In this document: positions 1-8,488 of the stretch, piece by piece | Layout: the number at the start of each line of letters is the position of its first letter | Numbering within the stretch: position 1 is the stretch's first letter | Source of the DNA: Pseudomonadota bacterium | Lineage (GTDB): Bacteria > Pseudomonadota > Alphaproteobacteria > Acetobacterales > Acetobacteraceae | DNA: 42,116 nucleotides | Direction of reading: 5' to 3' | NCBI GenBank assembly: GCA_019352115.1 | Contig: JABBNW010000011.1 | Location: 1-42,116, forward strand | Position numbers and translations under genes: made by a program | Notes under the pieces: generated by a model | Told to the model about the DNA's origin: nothing | What the model saw: the letters and a program-made list of their open reading frames with translations, nothing else | Database searches by the model: none

Positions 1-3
1 GGT

Positions 4-51
4 CCAGGGGACTAGTCCCCTGGTGGGGGTCCAGGGGGCGAAGCCCCTTGG
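4..51 (-). terminator. Paired hairpins downstream of the liv operon
   Basis: Two GC-rich inverted repeats lie just beyond the stop of the last liv gene. Positions 4-23 are a perfect 20-bp palindrome with CCAGGGG/CCCCTGG arms. Positions 31-51 form a second hairpin, CCAGGGG/CCCCTTGG around GCGAA. No T-run follows on the minus strand, so intrinsic termination is inferred from position and stem strength. Similar CCAGGGG-type hairpins sit after other genes of this window, for example at 27619-27650. Confidence 0.5.
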
Positions 52-89
52 CCTTACTTGCGAAGGGCCGAACACCCCGCAGACTGGCC

Positions 90-806
90 TCACATCCCGA
101 GATAAGCGCGCCGCACCTCCACATCCGCGCCGATCGCCTGTGCCGTGCCGGCCATCACCACGCGTCCCGTTTGCAGCACGTAGGCGCGGTCCGCGATTTC
201 CAGGGTTTCCGCCAGTCTTTGTTCCACGATCAGCACGGTCACGCCGCGCGCGCGGATGCGCTGCACGGCGGCCAGGATGTCGTCGACCAGGCGCGGCATG
301 ATGCCCTGGCTCGGCTCGTCCAGCATAAGCAGGCGCGGTCCGGTCATCAGCGCGCGGCCGATCGCCAGCATCTGCTGTTCGCCGCCCGACAGGGTTTCCG
401 CGCGCTGGTCCAGACGTTCGGCCAGGCGGGGGAACAGCTCGAACACGAGATCGAGCGGGCGGAACCGGTCCGGGCCGCGGCGGGCGTAGGCGCCGAGGCG
501 CAGGTTGATTTCGACCGACAGGCGCGGGAACAGCCGGCGCCCTTCCGGCACCAGAACGACGCCGAGCCGGTTGATCCGGTGCGCGGCCATCCGGGCGAGG
601 GGCGTGCCGTCGAAGGCGATGCTCCCGCCGATCGTCATCTGTCCGGCGATGGCGCGCAGCAGGGTGCTCTTGCCGGCACCATTGGCACCGACGACGGCCA
701 CGATTTCCCCCGCGGCGACGTCGAGGTCGATCCCATGCAGCGCGCGCAGACCGCGATAGGCCGCGGTCAGGCCGCGCACTTCCAGCAACGGGCGGTCAGG
801 CAACAT
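90..806 (-). CDS. livF: Branched-chain amino acid-type ABC transporter ATP-binding protein LivF
   Basis: This is a 238-residue cytoplasmic ATPase of a HAAT-family importer, one of the two ATPases that power uptake of branched-chain amino acids or related amides. It has Walker A GANGAGKST at about residues 40-48, the ABC signature LSGGEQQ at 139-145 and Walker B LLMLDEP at 159-165, followed by PSQGI where PSLGL is typical of LivF. Length is normal for LivF. Its start overlaps the end of livG by 11 nt, so the two are translationally coupled. It is the last gene of a five-gene minus-strand operon (binding protein, livH, livM, livG, livF). The true substrate cannot be told from the ATPase; amino acids are the family default. 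Confidence 0.93.
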   Translation of the reverse strand: MLPDRPLLEVRGLTAAYRGLRALHGIDLDVAAGEIVAVVGANGAGKSTLLRAIAGQMTIGGSIAFDGTPLARMAAHRINRLGVVLVPEGRRLFPRLSVEINLRLGAYARRGPDRFRPLDLVFELFPRLAERLDQRAETLSGGEQQMLAIGRALMTGPRLLMLDEPSQGIMPRLVDDILAAVQRIRARGVTVLIVEQRLAETLEIADRAYVLQTGRVVMAGTAQAIGADVEVRRAYLGM

Positions 807-1527
807 AGCGGTCGCCGAGATAGGCGCGGATCACGTCGGGGTTGCGCACCACCTCGGCCGGGCTGCCCTCGGCGAGCTTGCGGCCGAGGTGCAGCACGAC
901 GGCGCGATCGATCAGCGGCAGCAGCACCTCCATCACATGTTCCACCATCAGCACGGTAATCCCCCGCGCGCGCACGTCGCGCACGAGCCGCATGCCGGCC
1001 TGGGCCTCGGTGGGCGTGAGCCCGGTCAGCATCTCGTCCAGCAGCAGCACGCTGGGTTGGGTCGCGAGCGCGCGCGCGACTTCGAGCCGGCGCTTCTCGG
1101 GCGGGGTGAGCGCGTGCGCCGGCACGTCGGCGCGCGGGACGAGGCCACAGAAGGCGATCACCTCCAGCGCCTGCGCCATTGCCGGGCGGGTGCGGGCGTG
1201 GCGGGCGAAGGCGCCAACCATCACGTTTTCCAGCACCGTCATCGAATCGAAGCTGCGCACCACCTGGAAGGTGCGCCCGATGCCGGCGCGGGTGCAGGCG
1301 ACCGCGCCGAGGCCGGAGATGCGCTTGCCCTCCAGCAGGATCTCGCCGGCATCGGGCGTTTCGGCGCCGGCGATGGCATTGAACAGGCTGCTCTTGCCGG
1401 CCCCGTTCGGGCCGATCAGGCCGAGGATTTCGCCGCGCCCGACATCGAAGCTGACATCGACATTGGCCGCAACGGTGCCGAAGGTCTTGCTGACGTTGCA
1501 GATCCGCAAGATGGGATCAGGCGTCAT
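796..1527 (-). CDS. livG: Branched-chain amino acid-type ABC transporter ATP-binding protein LivG
   Basis: This is the second ATPase of the HAAT importer, 243 residues. Walker A GPNGAGKSS is at about 39-47 and the Walker B strand LLLDE at 161-165. The ABC signature is degenerate: the place of LSGGQ is taken by ALTPPEKRRLEVA at 139-151, and the D-loop region reads DEMLTGLTPTE. Such a signature-poor LivG subtype paired with a canonical LivF is, as I recall, seen elsewhere in the family, so I do not read it as decay. The C-terminal LivG-type extension ending in AYLGD is present. The gene overlaps livM by 11 nt at its start and livF by 11 nt at its end. Confidence 0.92.
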   Translation of the reverse strand: MTPDPILRICNVSKTFGTVAANVDVSFDVGRGEILGLIGPNGAGKSSLFNAIAGAETPDAGEILLEGKRISGLGAVACTRAGIGRTFQVVRSFDSMTVLENVMVGAFARHARTRPAMAQALEVIAFCGLVPRADVPAHALTPPEKRRLEVARALATQPSVLLLDEMLTGLTPTEAQAGMRLVRDVRARGITVLMVEHVMEVLLPLIDRAVVLHLGRKLAEGSPAEVVRNPDVIRAYLGDRYVA

Positions 1528-2527
1528 CCACGACCTCCCCGCCCGCCTGGCTGCGCACGCCGAACAGGCTGACCAGGCCCTGCGGGCGAGCGAGCGCGAG
1601 CCCCATGATCAGCGCGCCGTAGATCATGAGATCGACGCCGTTGCCGGAACTGCCGAGCCAGGCGACCGAAAGCTGCTGCACCGGGATCAGCACCGCCGCG
1701 CCGAGCAGCGGGCCCCATAATGTCCCGACGCCGCCCACCACTGCGGGCAAGGCGATCAGCACCGAGAGCGACAGGCCGAGTACGCTGTCCGGATCGATGA
1801 AGCCGACGTATTGCGCATAGAGCGCCCCGCCGGCGCCGACGATCGCGCCGGAGATGGCGGCGGCTGCCATCTTGCTCGGGAACACGCGCACCGCGAGGCT
1901 GCGCGCGGCGGCGACGTCGTCCTTCACCGCGCGCCAGATGTAGCCCCAGCGCGAGCCTTCCACCACCCACGCAACGATCCAGGCGATCGCCGCGTAGCCG
2001 AGCATCACGTAGTAGAACGGCAGCACCGCAACCCGGAACTGGAGCTGCACCCAGCTTTCGGTGCGGAACGGGATCGTGATGCCCATTGCCGCGTTCACGA
2101 AACCCCAGTTCTGCACCAGCAGCAGCACCATCAGCCCGACCACCAGGGTGGCGATGGCGTAGTAGTGCCCGCTCAGGCGGAAGCAGGGCCAGCCCACCGC
2201 CAGCGCCGCCAGCGCGCCCAACGCGGCGCCGGCGAACAGCCCGAGGGTCGGCGGGATGCCGAGCCGCGTGTAGAGCAGGGTGGAAGTGTACGCGCCGATC
2301 CCGAAATAAAGCGCGTGGCCGAGCGAGATCTGTCCGCAATAGCCGCCCAGGATGTTCCATCCCTGAGCAAGCCCCGCATACAGCAAGGTCAGCACCATCA
2401 GCCCACGCAGGTAGGTGCCCGCGATCGGCAGCGGCAGCAGCGCGAGCACCACCAGCAGCGCCGCGCCGACGACGAGTTCCCGTGTGCGGCGCCGGGTGAT
2501 CGCGTTCGGGCGCGGGGACGTTGCCAT
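1517..2527 (-). CDS. livM: Branched-chain amino acid-type ABC transporter permease LivM
   Basis: A polytopic inner-membrane permease of about 336 residues with around ten hydrophobic segments. It contains the LivM-type stretch WNILGGYCGQISLGHALYFG, which is shared by the family near the first third of the protein. With LivH it forms the translocation channel. I chose the ATG at 2527, which overlaps the livH stop in a TGATG junction; the GTG one codon upstream (2530) is an alternative. The gene ends 11 nt inside livG. The hydrophilic N-terminus (TRRRTREL) before the first helix is usual for LivM. Confidence 0.92.
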   Translation of the reverse strand: MATSPRPNAITRRRTRELVVGAALLVVLALLPLPIAGTYLRGLMVLTLLYAGLAQGWNILGGYCGQISLGHALYFGIGAYTSTLLYTRLGIPPTLGLFAGAALGALAALAVGWPCFRLSGHYYAIATLVVGLMVLLLVQNWGFVNAAMGITIPFRTESWVQLQFRVAVLPFYYVMLGYAAIAWIVAWVVEGSRWGYIWRAVKDDVAAARSLAVRVFPSKMAAAAISGAIVGAGGALYAQYVGFIDPDSVLGLSLSVLIALPAVVGGVGTLWGPLLGAAVLIPVQQLSVAWLGSSGNGVDLMIYGALIMGLALARPQGLVSLFGVRSQAGGEVVDDA

Positions 2528-3402
2528 CACAGCCGCCCGAACAGGCCGCGTGGGCGGAACATCAACACCGCGACGTAGATCGCGAATACGCCCACCTGTT
2601 TCAGGGACGGATCGATGAACAGCGCCGTGAGCGCTTCCACGAGCCCGATCAGCAACCCCGCGACCAGCGCGCCCGCCAGCGAGCCGAAGCCGCCGAGGGC
2701 GACCGTCACATAGGCGATCAGTGCGAAATTGCTGCCGACGGTGGGGGAGATGTAGTAGAAATTCGCCAGCATTACGCCGGCGATGCCGACCGTTGCTGCC
2801 CCGATCCCCCAGCCCAGGCTGAAGATGCGGTCGCGGTCGATGCCGATCAGGGCGACCGCGTCGCGATCCTCCCGCGTCGCTTCCAGCGCCTGGCCGAATT
2901 CGGTGCGCGAGATCGCCATCAGGGCCGCGAAGGCGAGCAGGCAGACAAGCCCCGCCGCCACCTGCGGCAGCGGCAGCACGATCTGGCCCAGATGCACCGT
3001 CCGCCCGCTCAGCACCCCGTTGTCGATGCTGCGGAAATCGCTGCCGAAGGCAAGCTGCGCCGCGCCCACCAGGAAGATCGACAGGCCGAAGGTCACGAAA
3101 ATCTGCACCATCCCGGTGTTGAACCGCACGCCGAGCGCGCGCGCGATCAGCAGGCGATAGATCGCCACCCCGATCCCGAACAGCAACGCCGCCACCAGCG
3201 GAAGTTGCAGCAGCGGATCGAGACCGAAGGCCGCATGGATCTCGAACACCGCGTACATGGCGAGCATCAACAGCTCGCCATGCGCGAAGTTCACCACGTC
3301 CATCAGGCCGAAGATCAGGGAGAGACCGGCGGCCACCAGGGCATAGACGAGCCCCATGAGCAACCCGCCGATGGCGACCTGCGCCACCAGGCTCGCGGTC
3401 AT
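2527..3402 (-). CDS. livH: Branched-chain amino acid-type ABC transporter permease LivH
   Basis: This 291-residue membrane permease has about eight hydrophobic helices. Family features are the N-terminal GLLMGLVYALVAAGLSLIFG and VNFAHGELLMLAMY segments and the conserved GFGSLAGALVAGLLIGLVEAL near residue 240. It pairs with LivM to form the transmembrane path for the ligand delivered by the periplasmic binding protein. Its stop codon overlaps the livM start. Upstream, 25 nt separate it from the binding-protein gene, consistent with one transcript. Confidence 0.92.
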   Translation of the reverse strand: MTASLVAQVAIGGLLMGLVYALVAAGLSLIFGLMDVVNFAHGELLMLAMYAVFEIHAAFGLDPLLQLPLVAALLFGIGVAIYRLLIARALGVRFNTGMVQIFVTFGLSIFLVGAAQLAFGSDFRSIDNGVLSGRTVHLGQIVLPLPQVAAGLVCLLAFAALMAISRTEFGQALEATREDRDAVALIGIDRDRIFSLGWGIGAATVGIAGVMLANFYYISPTVGSNFALIAYVTVALGGFGSLAGALVAGLLIGLVEALTALFIDPSLKQVGVFAIYVAVLMFRPRGLFGRL

Positions 3403-3427
3403 CCGTGCGCCCCGCCGGTCCCCCCGC

Positions 3428-4690
3428 TCACTTGCCGACGTTCCAGATCGCCGGCGCGGTGGCGACGGCGAACGGGAACACGGTGCGCCATTGTCCGTGC
3501 TGGTATTGCAGGATGACGGGATTGCCCTCGATGTTCTGGCCCGTCTTGTCGAACTTGATGCCGACCCAGGGCATGATGGTTTCGGCCCCGGGGATGTCGG
3601 TGGTGCGCAATGCCGCCCGCAGCGCGGTGTTCTTCGTCGATTTCGCGCGGTTCAGCGCGTCGGCGAGCACCTGCAGCGCGGTCACCTCGCGCGCCGTGAG
3701 GTCGTTCAGCTCCTTGCCGTTGTCGTGCGCCTTGAACAGCGCGTCGACCGCCGGGATGGCGGGGCGGGTCTTCACCGCGTCGATCGAGAAGCTGGATCGG
3801 CTCATTACGCCCTCGGCGAGCGGGCCGACGGCCTTGATGAAGGCGGGGTCGATGAAGCCCGCGTCCTGCGCCATGATCGCCTTCGGCGTGTAGCCCGCGT
3901 CGTGCATCGCGTGCACCATCAAGATGGCATCGCTGGTGTAGGACGACGGCATTACCACGTCAGCGTTCGCCGCGCGCAGCCGTTCCGCCTCCACCGACAG
4001 CGACGGCGTGCTCGCCTGGTAGGAGATGTCGGTCAGCACCTTGATCCCGGCGGCCTTCGCCATCGCGGTCTGGATGCGCGCGCTGTCGGTGCCGAACACC
4101 GAATTCTCGTGGATGATGGCGACGCTGTGCACGGGCCGGCCGGTCTTCTTGCCGATGGCGGCATAGAAGTCGAACATCGCCTTGGTGAAGTCGTTGTCGG
4201 TGGGGGAGGGGCGGAAGAACCAGGTGAGCCCCTGCTTGCTGAGGCTGGGCGCGGAGTTCTCGGCGGAGATGTAGGGCACCCGGTAGCGGTTGCAGATCTG
4301 GCTGATGGTGACGGCGGTCGCGCTCGTGTAGCTGCCGATGATCGCGACCACGTGGTCCTGGGTGATCAGCCGCTGCGCTTCGCTCTGCGCGATCTGCGGG
4401 TTGTTCTGGCTGTCGGCGAAGATCAGTTTCACATGCGCGCCACCCAGGCCCGGCAGGCCGCCGCCCTTGCCGAGCAGCATCGGCACGTCGTGGTGGCCGT
4501 TGATGATGGCGGCTTCGGTTTCCAGCGCCTGTTGCGCGTCGTGGCCGATCGGGGCGGCGTTGCCGCTGAGCGGATAGACCGCGCCGATCAGGATGTCGGG
4601 CGGGGCGGCCTGCGCCTGCCGCGGCGCGAACCCTCCCGCCATGCCGAGCAGCGCCGCGCCGAGCAGCAGCTTGCGTCCGAAGCCAATCAT
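3428..4690 (-). CDS. Periplasmic substrate-binding protein of the Liv-type importer
   Basis: A 420-residue type-I periplasmic binding protein (Peripla_BP_6/LivK class) that would capture the amino acid or amide ligand for LivHMGF. The ATG at 4690 gives a good Sec signal peptide (MIGFGRKLLLGAALLGMAGG, predicted cleavage after AQA) and has an AGAGG ribosome site about 8 nt upstream. An open frame reaches further back to 4933 but only adds a low-complexity Arg/Pro stretch. The mature protein begins with the family pattern DILIGAVYPLSG, followed by NPQIAQSEAQRLI and AIIGSYTSATA. It is the first gene of the operon, so its promoter should lie in the 549-nt gap shared with glgE. Confidence 0.9.
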   Translation of the reverse strand: MIGFGRKLLLGAALLGMAGGFAPRQAQAAPPDILIGAVYPLSGNAAPIGHDAQQALETEAAIINGHHDVPMLLGKGGGLPGLGGAHVKLIFADSQNNPQIAQSEAQRLITQDHVVAIIGSYTSATAVTISQICNRYRVPYISAENSAPSLSKQGLTWFFRPSPTDNDFTKAMFDFYAAIGKKTGRPVHSVAIIHENSVFGTDSARIQTAMAKAAGIKVLTDISYQASTPSLSVEAERLRAANADVVMPSSYTSDAILMVHAMHDAGYTPKAIMAQDAGFIDPAFIKAVGPLAEGVMSRSSFSIDAVKTRPAIPAVDALFKAHDNGKELNDLTAREVTALQVLADALNRAKSTKNTALRAALRTTDIPGAETIMPWVGIKFDKTGQNIEGNPVILQYQHGQWRTVFPFAVATAPAIWNVGK

Positions 4691-5239
4691 GGATGTACCT
4701 CTCGCTCTCACCGCCCGGCCGCGCCGGGCTGTTCCGGTCCGCGGACGTCTTCTCCCCGTGTCGGCACCTTCTGGCAGGTGCGCCTGTCTTGCGGCCTTGC
4801 CGGAACGTTCAGCCGCCGGCGGTGCTGCTTGGGGAGGGGGGCGGGCTTGCGGCATCGGCGGGCTGCGTCCCCGCGGGTTCAGCAATGGCCGTGCCACGGC
4901 GCCGGTGCCCGCCCGATTGCCCCGGCCCCGCATGCGCCCCTGGGCCGACGCCCGCGTCCGCAGGGGGCAGCGGCGCGCGAACGGGCATTTTCGGTGGGCA
5001 ATTGCCGGTTATCGGGTCACTCCCGGCCGCGCGGGCGAGCCGGGCATCGCGATGACAACCGCGCGAGCCCGTTCCGATGGCGGTCCATCGCGCGGCATCA
5101 CACCCTCGTGCGTGGTTGAATTCGGGGTGGTGCCTCTATACCTCTCGGTGATGAATCTGCTGACTTTCGCCGACCCCACATCACGCACCTGCCGCGCAAC
5201 GGGGACGATCGCGCAACCGCCGCGGCGCCGCGGTGCGCC
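4691..5239. other. 549-nt divergent intergenic region between liv operon and glgE operon
   Basis: No gene is supported here: the open frames that cross it are Arg/Pro/Ala-rich and show no family pattern. The region must contain the promoters of both the minus-strand liv operon and the plus-strand glgE operon. The only relatively AT-rich part is about 5100-5165, close to glgE, and holds a weak promoter-like pair listed separately. I see no convincing promoter for the liv side, no riboswitch and no strong operator palindrome. Confidence 0.6.
5116..5142 (+). promoter_or_regulatory. Candidate promoter of the glgE operon
   Basis: TTGAAT at 5116-5121 and TATACC at 5137-5142 are separated by 15 nt, shorter than the optimum, in the most AT-rich part of the divergent gap. 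The pair lies about 100 nt before the glgE start on the correct strand. This is a motif match only. Confidence 0.3.
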
Positions 5240-8200
5240 ATGATGCGGACCGCGCCAGGGTCGATCGACTATCGTATCTATTACATGCACCCGCTGCTCG
5301 CCGGCGGCGTGCGGGAGTGGGGCGGGGAACTCGATCGCTGCGCGGCGATGGGGTTCGACCATGTGCTGGTCGCGCCCCTTCTTGCCCCCGGGCGCGGCGG
5401 TGATCTGTTCCTGACCGGCGATCCGCAGCGCGCGAACCCGGCGCTGGGATGGTCGGGCGATGCGGTCTCGGCGCTCGCGCACGCCGCGTCCCTCTGTCGC
5501 GAACGCGGGCTGCGCCTTCTCGTGGACCTGGTTGTCGATCGGGTGGCCGAGGACTCTCCCCTGTGCACCGCGCACCCGGCGCTGTTCGCGGCGGCGGACG
5601 CGCGCGCGGCGCTCGACCCGCGGCGCCCGCGCGGCGCCTGGGGGGCGGTGGCGGCGCGGTGGGACGAACCGGAGGCCGCGGCGGCGCTGTGGGCCGGGCT
5701 GGTGGCGGACTGGGCGGCGGCGGGCGTGGCCGGGGTGCGCATCGCCTCCCTCGGCGCCGTGCCGCCGGCCGGGTTGCGTGCGCTGATCGGCCGGGTGCGT
5801 GCGACGGCGCCGGACTTCCGCTTGCTCGGCTGGACCCCGGGGCTGGCCGCGCCGGCGGTGCAGGCGTTGCGCGGCGCGGGGCTGGATGGCGTGTTTTCCT
5901 CGCTGCCATGGTGGAATTTTCGTGACGGATGGCTGTGGGACGAAGCCGCGCGGCTGCATGGGGTCGCGGCAACGATCGCCGCGCCGGAAGCCCCCTTCGG
6001 CCCCAGGCTTGCCGCTCGCTGGCCGGATCCCGCCACGGTGCGCGCGGGCTACCTGCGCGCACTCGGGGCCGCGGCGTCGCTGGAGGCGGGGTGGCTGATG
6101 CCGATGGGCTTCGAGGTTGCGGCGATGCAGCCGCTGCCCGCCGCCCATGCCCGCCCCGGGCTGCTCGCCGCCTGGCGGCGGGAGGCGCCGTTCGATCTGA
6201 CCGCGGCGGTGGCGGCCGCGAATGCCGCCCGCGCCGGGCTTCCCGGCGACGGAGGCGGGCGGTTGCTGAGCGGGTCTGGCGCAGATGTGATTGCGGTCCT
6301 GCGCGGCGCGGCGCCGGATGCGCGGCGCGCCTGCGTCGTGCTGCTCAACGCGGATCTTGCGGCTGCACGGGAGGTCGCGGTCTCCTCCCTGCTGCCGGGG
6401 GCGGGGATACCGCTCGCCGGGCTGAGGGATGGGGAGACGGTGTTCGACCCGGCAGCGATGGTGCGGCTTGCGCCCGCCGAAGCGCGCATCCTGGAGGCGG
6501 TGCCGGCCGGGCCGGTGCGCCCGCCGATCGGGCGCGGCGCGCGGGTCGCGGCGGCGGCGCCGAGGATCGGGATCGAATCCATCGCCCCCGCGGTCGGCGG
6601 CGGTCCGTTCGCCGCGCGGCGGTTGGTGGGCGAGGTCGTGACGGTCGAGGCCGACCTGCTCTGCGACGGCCACGACGTGCTGGGCGCCGTCGTGGTCTGG
6701 CGCGCCGCGGACGAGAAGGATTGGCACGAGGCGCCGATGCGCCCGATCGGCAACGACCGCTGGACCGGGACGTTCCCCTTGCCCCGCCTCGGGCGGCACC
6801 AGTTCGCCATCGAGGCCTGGCGCGATGCCTTCGCGACGTTCCGCGACGAACTGGCGAAGAAGCATGCCGCCGGGTTGACGCTGACGTTGGAGCTGGAGGA
6901 AGGACGGCGGCTCGTGCAGCAGGCGGCCGAGCGCAGCGGGGGGGACCTCGCGGCAGTGGGGGCGCGGCTCGAGAGTGCCGATGCGACCGAGCGGCGCGAG
7001 GTCCTGCTGGCCGAGGCGACGGCCGATCTGATGCGCGCGGCCGACGATCGACCATTCCGGGTCCGCAGCGAACCGCCGCTGCCGATCGAGGCCGAACGTA
7101 CCGCCGCCGGGTTCGCCAGCTGGTACGAATTGTTCCCCCGTTCCATGAGCGACGATCCCACGCGCCACGGCACCTTCGTCGATGTCATCGGCCATCTGCC
7201 GCGCATCCGCGCCATGGGCTTCGACGTGCTCTATCTGCCGCCGATCCATCCGATCGGCCAGGCCAATCGCAAGGGGCGCAACAACACGATCCCCGCCGGC
7301 CCCGACGATCCCGGCAGCCCCTATGCGATCGGGGCGGCGGCGGGCGGGCACGACGCGGTGCATCCAGAGCTTGGCACGATCGAGGACTTCCGTCGCCTGC
7401 GCGACGCCGCAGCGGCGTCGGGGATGGAACTGGCGCTCGATTTCGCCATCCAATGCGCGCCGGATCATCCGTGGCTGCGCGCCCATCCGGATTGGTTCGA
7501 CTGGCGGCCCGACGGATCGTTGCGCTACGCGGAGAACCCGCCGAAGAAATACGAGGACATCGTCAACGTCGATTTCTATGCTCCCGGGGCGGTGCCGTCG
7601 CTGTGGGCGGCGCTGCGCGATGCCGTGCTGTTCTGGCTGAACGAGGGCGTGCGCATCTTCCGGGTGGACAACCCGCACACCAAGCCGTTGCCGTTCTGGC
7701 AGTGGATGATCGGCGAGGTCCGCGCGCGCGATCCGGGCGTGATCTTCCTGGCCGAGGCGTTCACCCGGCCGAAGATGATGTACCGGCTGGGCAAGGTCGG
7801 GTTCTCGCAGTCCTACAGCTACTTCACCTGGCGTAACACCAAGGCGGAGCTGGAAGCGTATTTCACCGAGCTTGCGACCACGCCGCCGCGCGAGTTCTTC
7901 CGCCCGCACCTGTTCGTCAACACCCCCGACATCAACCCCTTCTTCCTGCAGACCTCCGGGCGCGCCGGATTCCTGATCCGTGCCGCGCTGGCGGCAACCC
8001 TGTCGGGCCTGTGGGGCGTCTATTGCGGCTTTGAATTGTGCGAGGCGTCCGCCCTGCCGGGGCGGGAGGAGTACCAGGATTCGGAGAAATACCAGCTCCG
8101 CGCCTGGGACTGGGACCGGCCCGGCAACATCGCCGCCGAGATCGGCCGGTTGAACCGGATCCGGCGCGACAATCCGGCCCTGCACAGCCACCTCGGCGTG

Positions 8201-8488
8201 CAGTTCTACAATGCGGGCAACGACCTCGTGCTGTATTACGGCAAGGCGAATGCTGATCGCAGCAATGTCGTGCTGGTCGCGGTGAACCTCGACCCGCACG
8301 CGGTGCAGGAGGCGGATATCGAGATCCCGCTGTGGGAATTCGGCCTGCCCGACAGCGGCAGCCTGCTGGCCGAGGATCTGCTGGACGGACACAGCTTCCG
8401 CTTGCAGGGCAAGCGCCAGCGGGTGCGTCTTGATCCGGCAACGCGACCCTTCGAAATCTGGCGACTGAGCGGTGAGAGACAGGCATGA
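5240..8488 (+). CDS. glgE: GlgE maltosyltransferase with extra N-terminal amylase-like domain
   Basis: Alpha-1,4-glucan:maltose-1-phosphate maltosyltransferase (GH13_3), which extends alpha-glucan by maltose units from maltose 1-phosphate. The 1082-residue protein has two parts. Residues from about 440 to the end form a complete GlgE: the N/S domain starts near PRIGIES (441-447), the nucleophile is D810 in RVDNPHTKP, the acid/base is E839 in FLAEAF, and D897 lies in NTPDIN. The D-E spacing of 29 matches characterised GlgE. Residues 1 to about 430 resemble a second GH13 barrel, but A169 replaces the nucleophile (GVRIAS) and W198 replaces the acid/base (LLGWTPG), so it should be inactive. No clear Shine-Dalgarno precedes the ATG; an ATG at 5243 is equally possible. 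The stop overlaps treS by 4 nt (ATGA). Confidence 0.93.
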   Translation: MMRTAPGSIDYRIYYMHPLLAGGVREWGGELDRCAAMGFDHVLVAPLLAPGRGGDLFLTGDPQRANPALGWSGDAVSALAHAASLCRERGLRLLVDLVVDRVAEDSPLCTAHPALFAAADARAALDPRRPRGAWGAVAARWDEPEAAAALWAGLVADWAAAGVAGVRIASLGAVPPAGLRALIGRVRATAPDFRLLGWTPGLAAPAVQALRGAGLDGVFSSLPWWNFRDGWLWDEAARLHGVAATIAAPEAPFGPRLAARWPDPATVRAGYLRALGAAASLEAGWLMPMGFEVAAMQPLPAAHARPGLLAAWRREAPFDLTAAVAAANAARAGLPGDGGGRLLSGSGADVIAVLRGAAPDARRACVVLLNADLAAAREVAVSSLLPGAGIPLAGLRDGETVFDPAAMVRLAPAEARILEAVPAGPVRPPIGRGARVAAAAPRIGIESIAPAVGGGPFAARRLVGEVVTVEADLLCDGHDVLGAVVVWRAADEKDWHEAPMRPIGNDRWTGTFPLPRLGRHQFAIEAWRDAFATFRDELAKKHAAGLTLTLELEEGRRLVQQAAERSGGDLAAVGARLESADATERREVLLAEATADLMRAADDRPFRVRSEPPLPIEAERTAAGFASWYELFPRSMSDDPTRHGTFVDVIGHLPRIRAMGFDVLYLPPIHPIGQANRKGRNNTIPAGPDDPGSPYAIGAAAGGHDAVHPELGTIEDFRRLRDAAAASGMELALDFAIQCAPDHPWLRAHPDWFDWRPDGSLRYAENPPKKYEDIVNVDFYAPGAVPSLWAALRDAVLFWLNEGVRIFRVDNPHTKPLPFWQWMIGEVRARDPGVIFLAEAFTRPKMMYRLGKVGFSQSYSYFTWRNTKAELEAYFTELATTPPREFFRPHLFVNTPDINPFFLQTSGRAGFLIRAALAATLSGLWGVYCGFELCEASALPGREEYQDSEKYQLRAWDWDRPGNIAAEIGRLNRIRRDNPALHSHLGVQFYNAGNDLVLYYGKANADRSNVVLVAVNLDPHAVQEADIEIPLWEFGLPDSGSLLAEDLLDGHSFRLQGKRQRVRLDPATRPFEIWRLSGERQA

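Noticed and set aside
4-23. The perfect 20-bp palindrome as a possible recombination or IS end
   Set aside because: It sits directly downstream of an operon beside a second hairpin of the same CCAGGGG type, and similar hairpins occur after other genes, so a terminator or processing role is simpler.
4691-4933. An N-terminal extension of the liv binding protein to 4933
   Set aside because: The extra 81 residues are Arg/Pro-rich and would bury a good signal peptide; the internal ATG has its own ribosome site.
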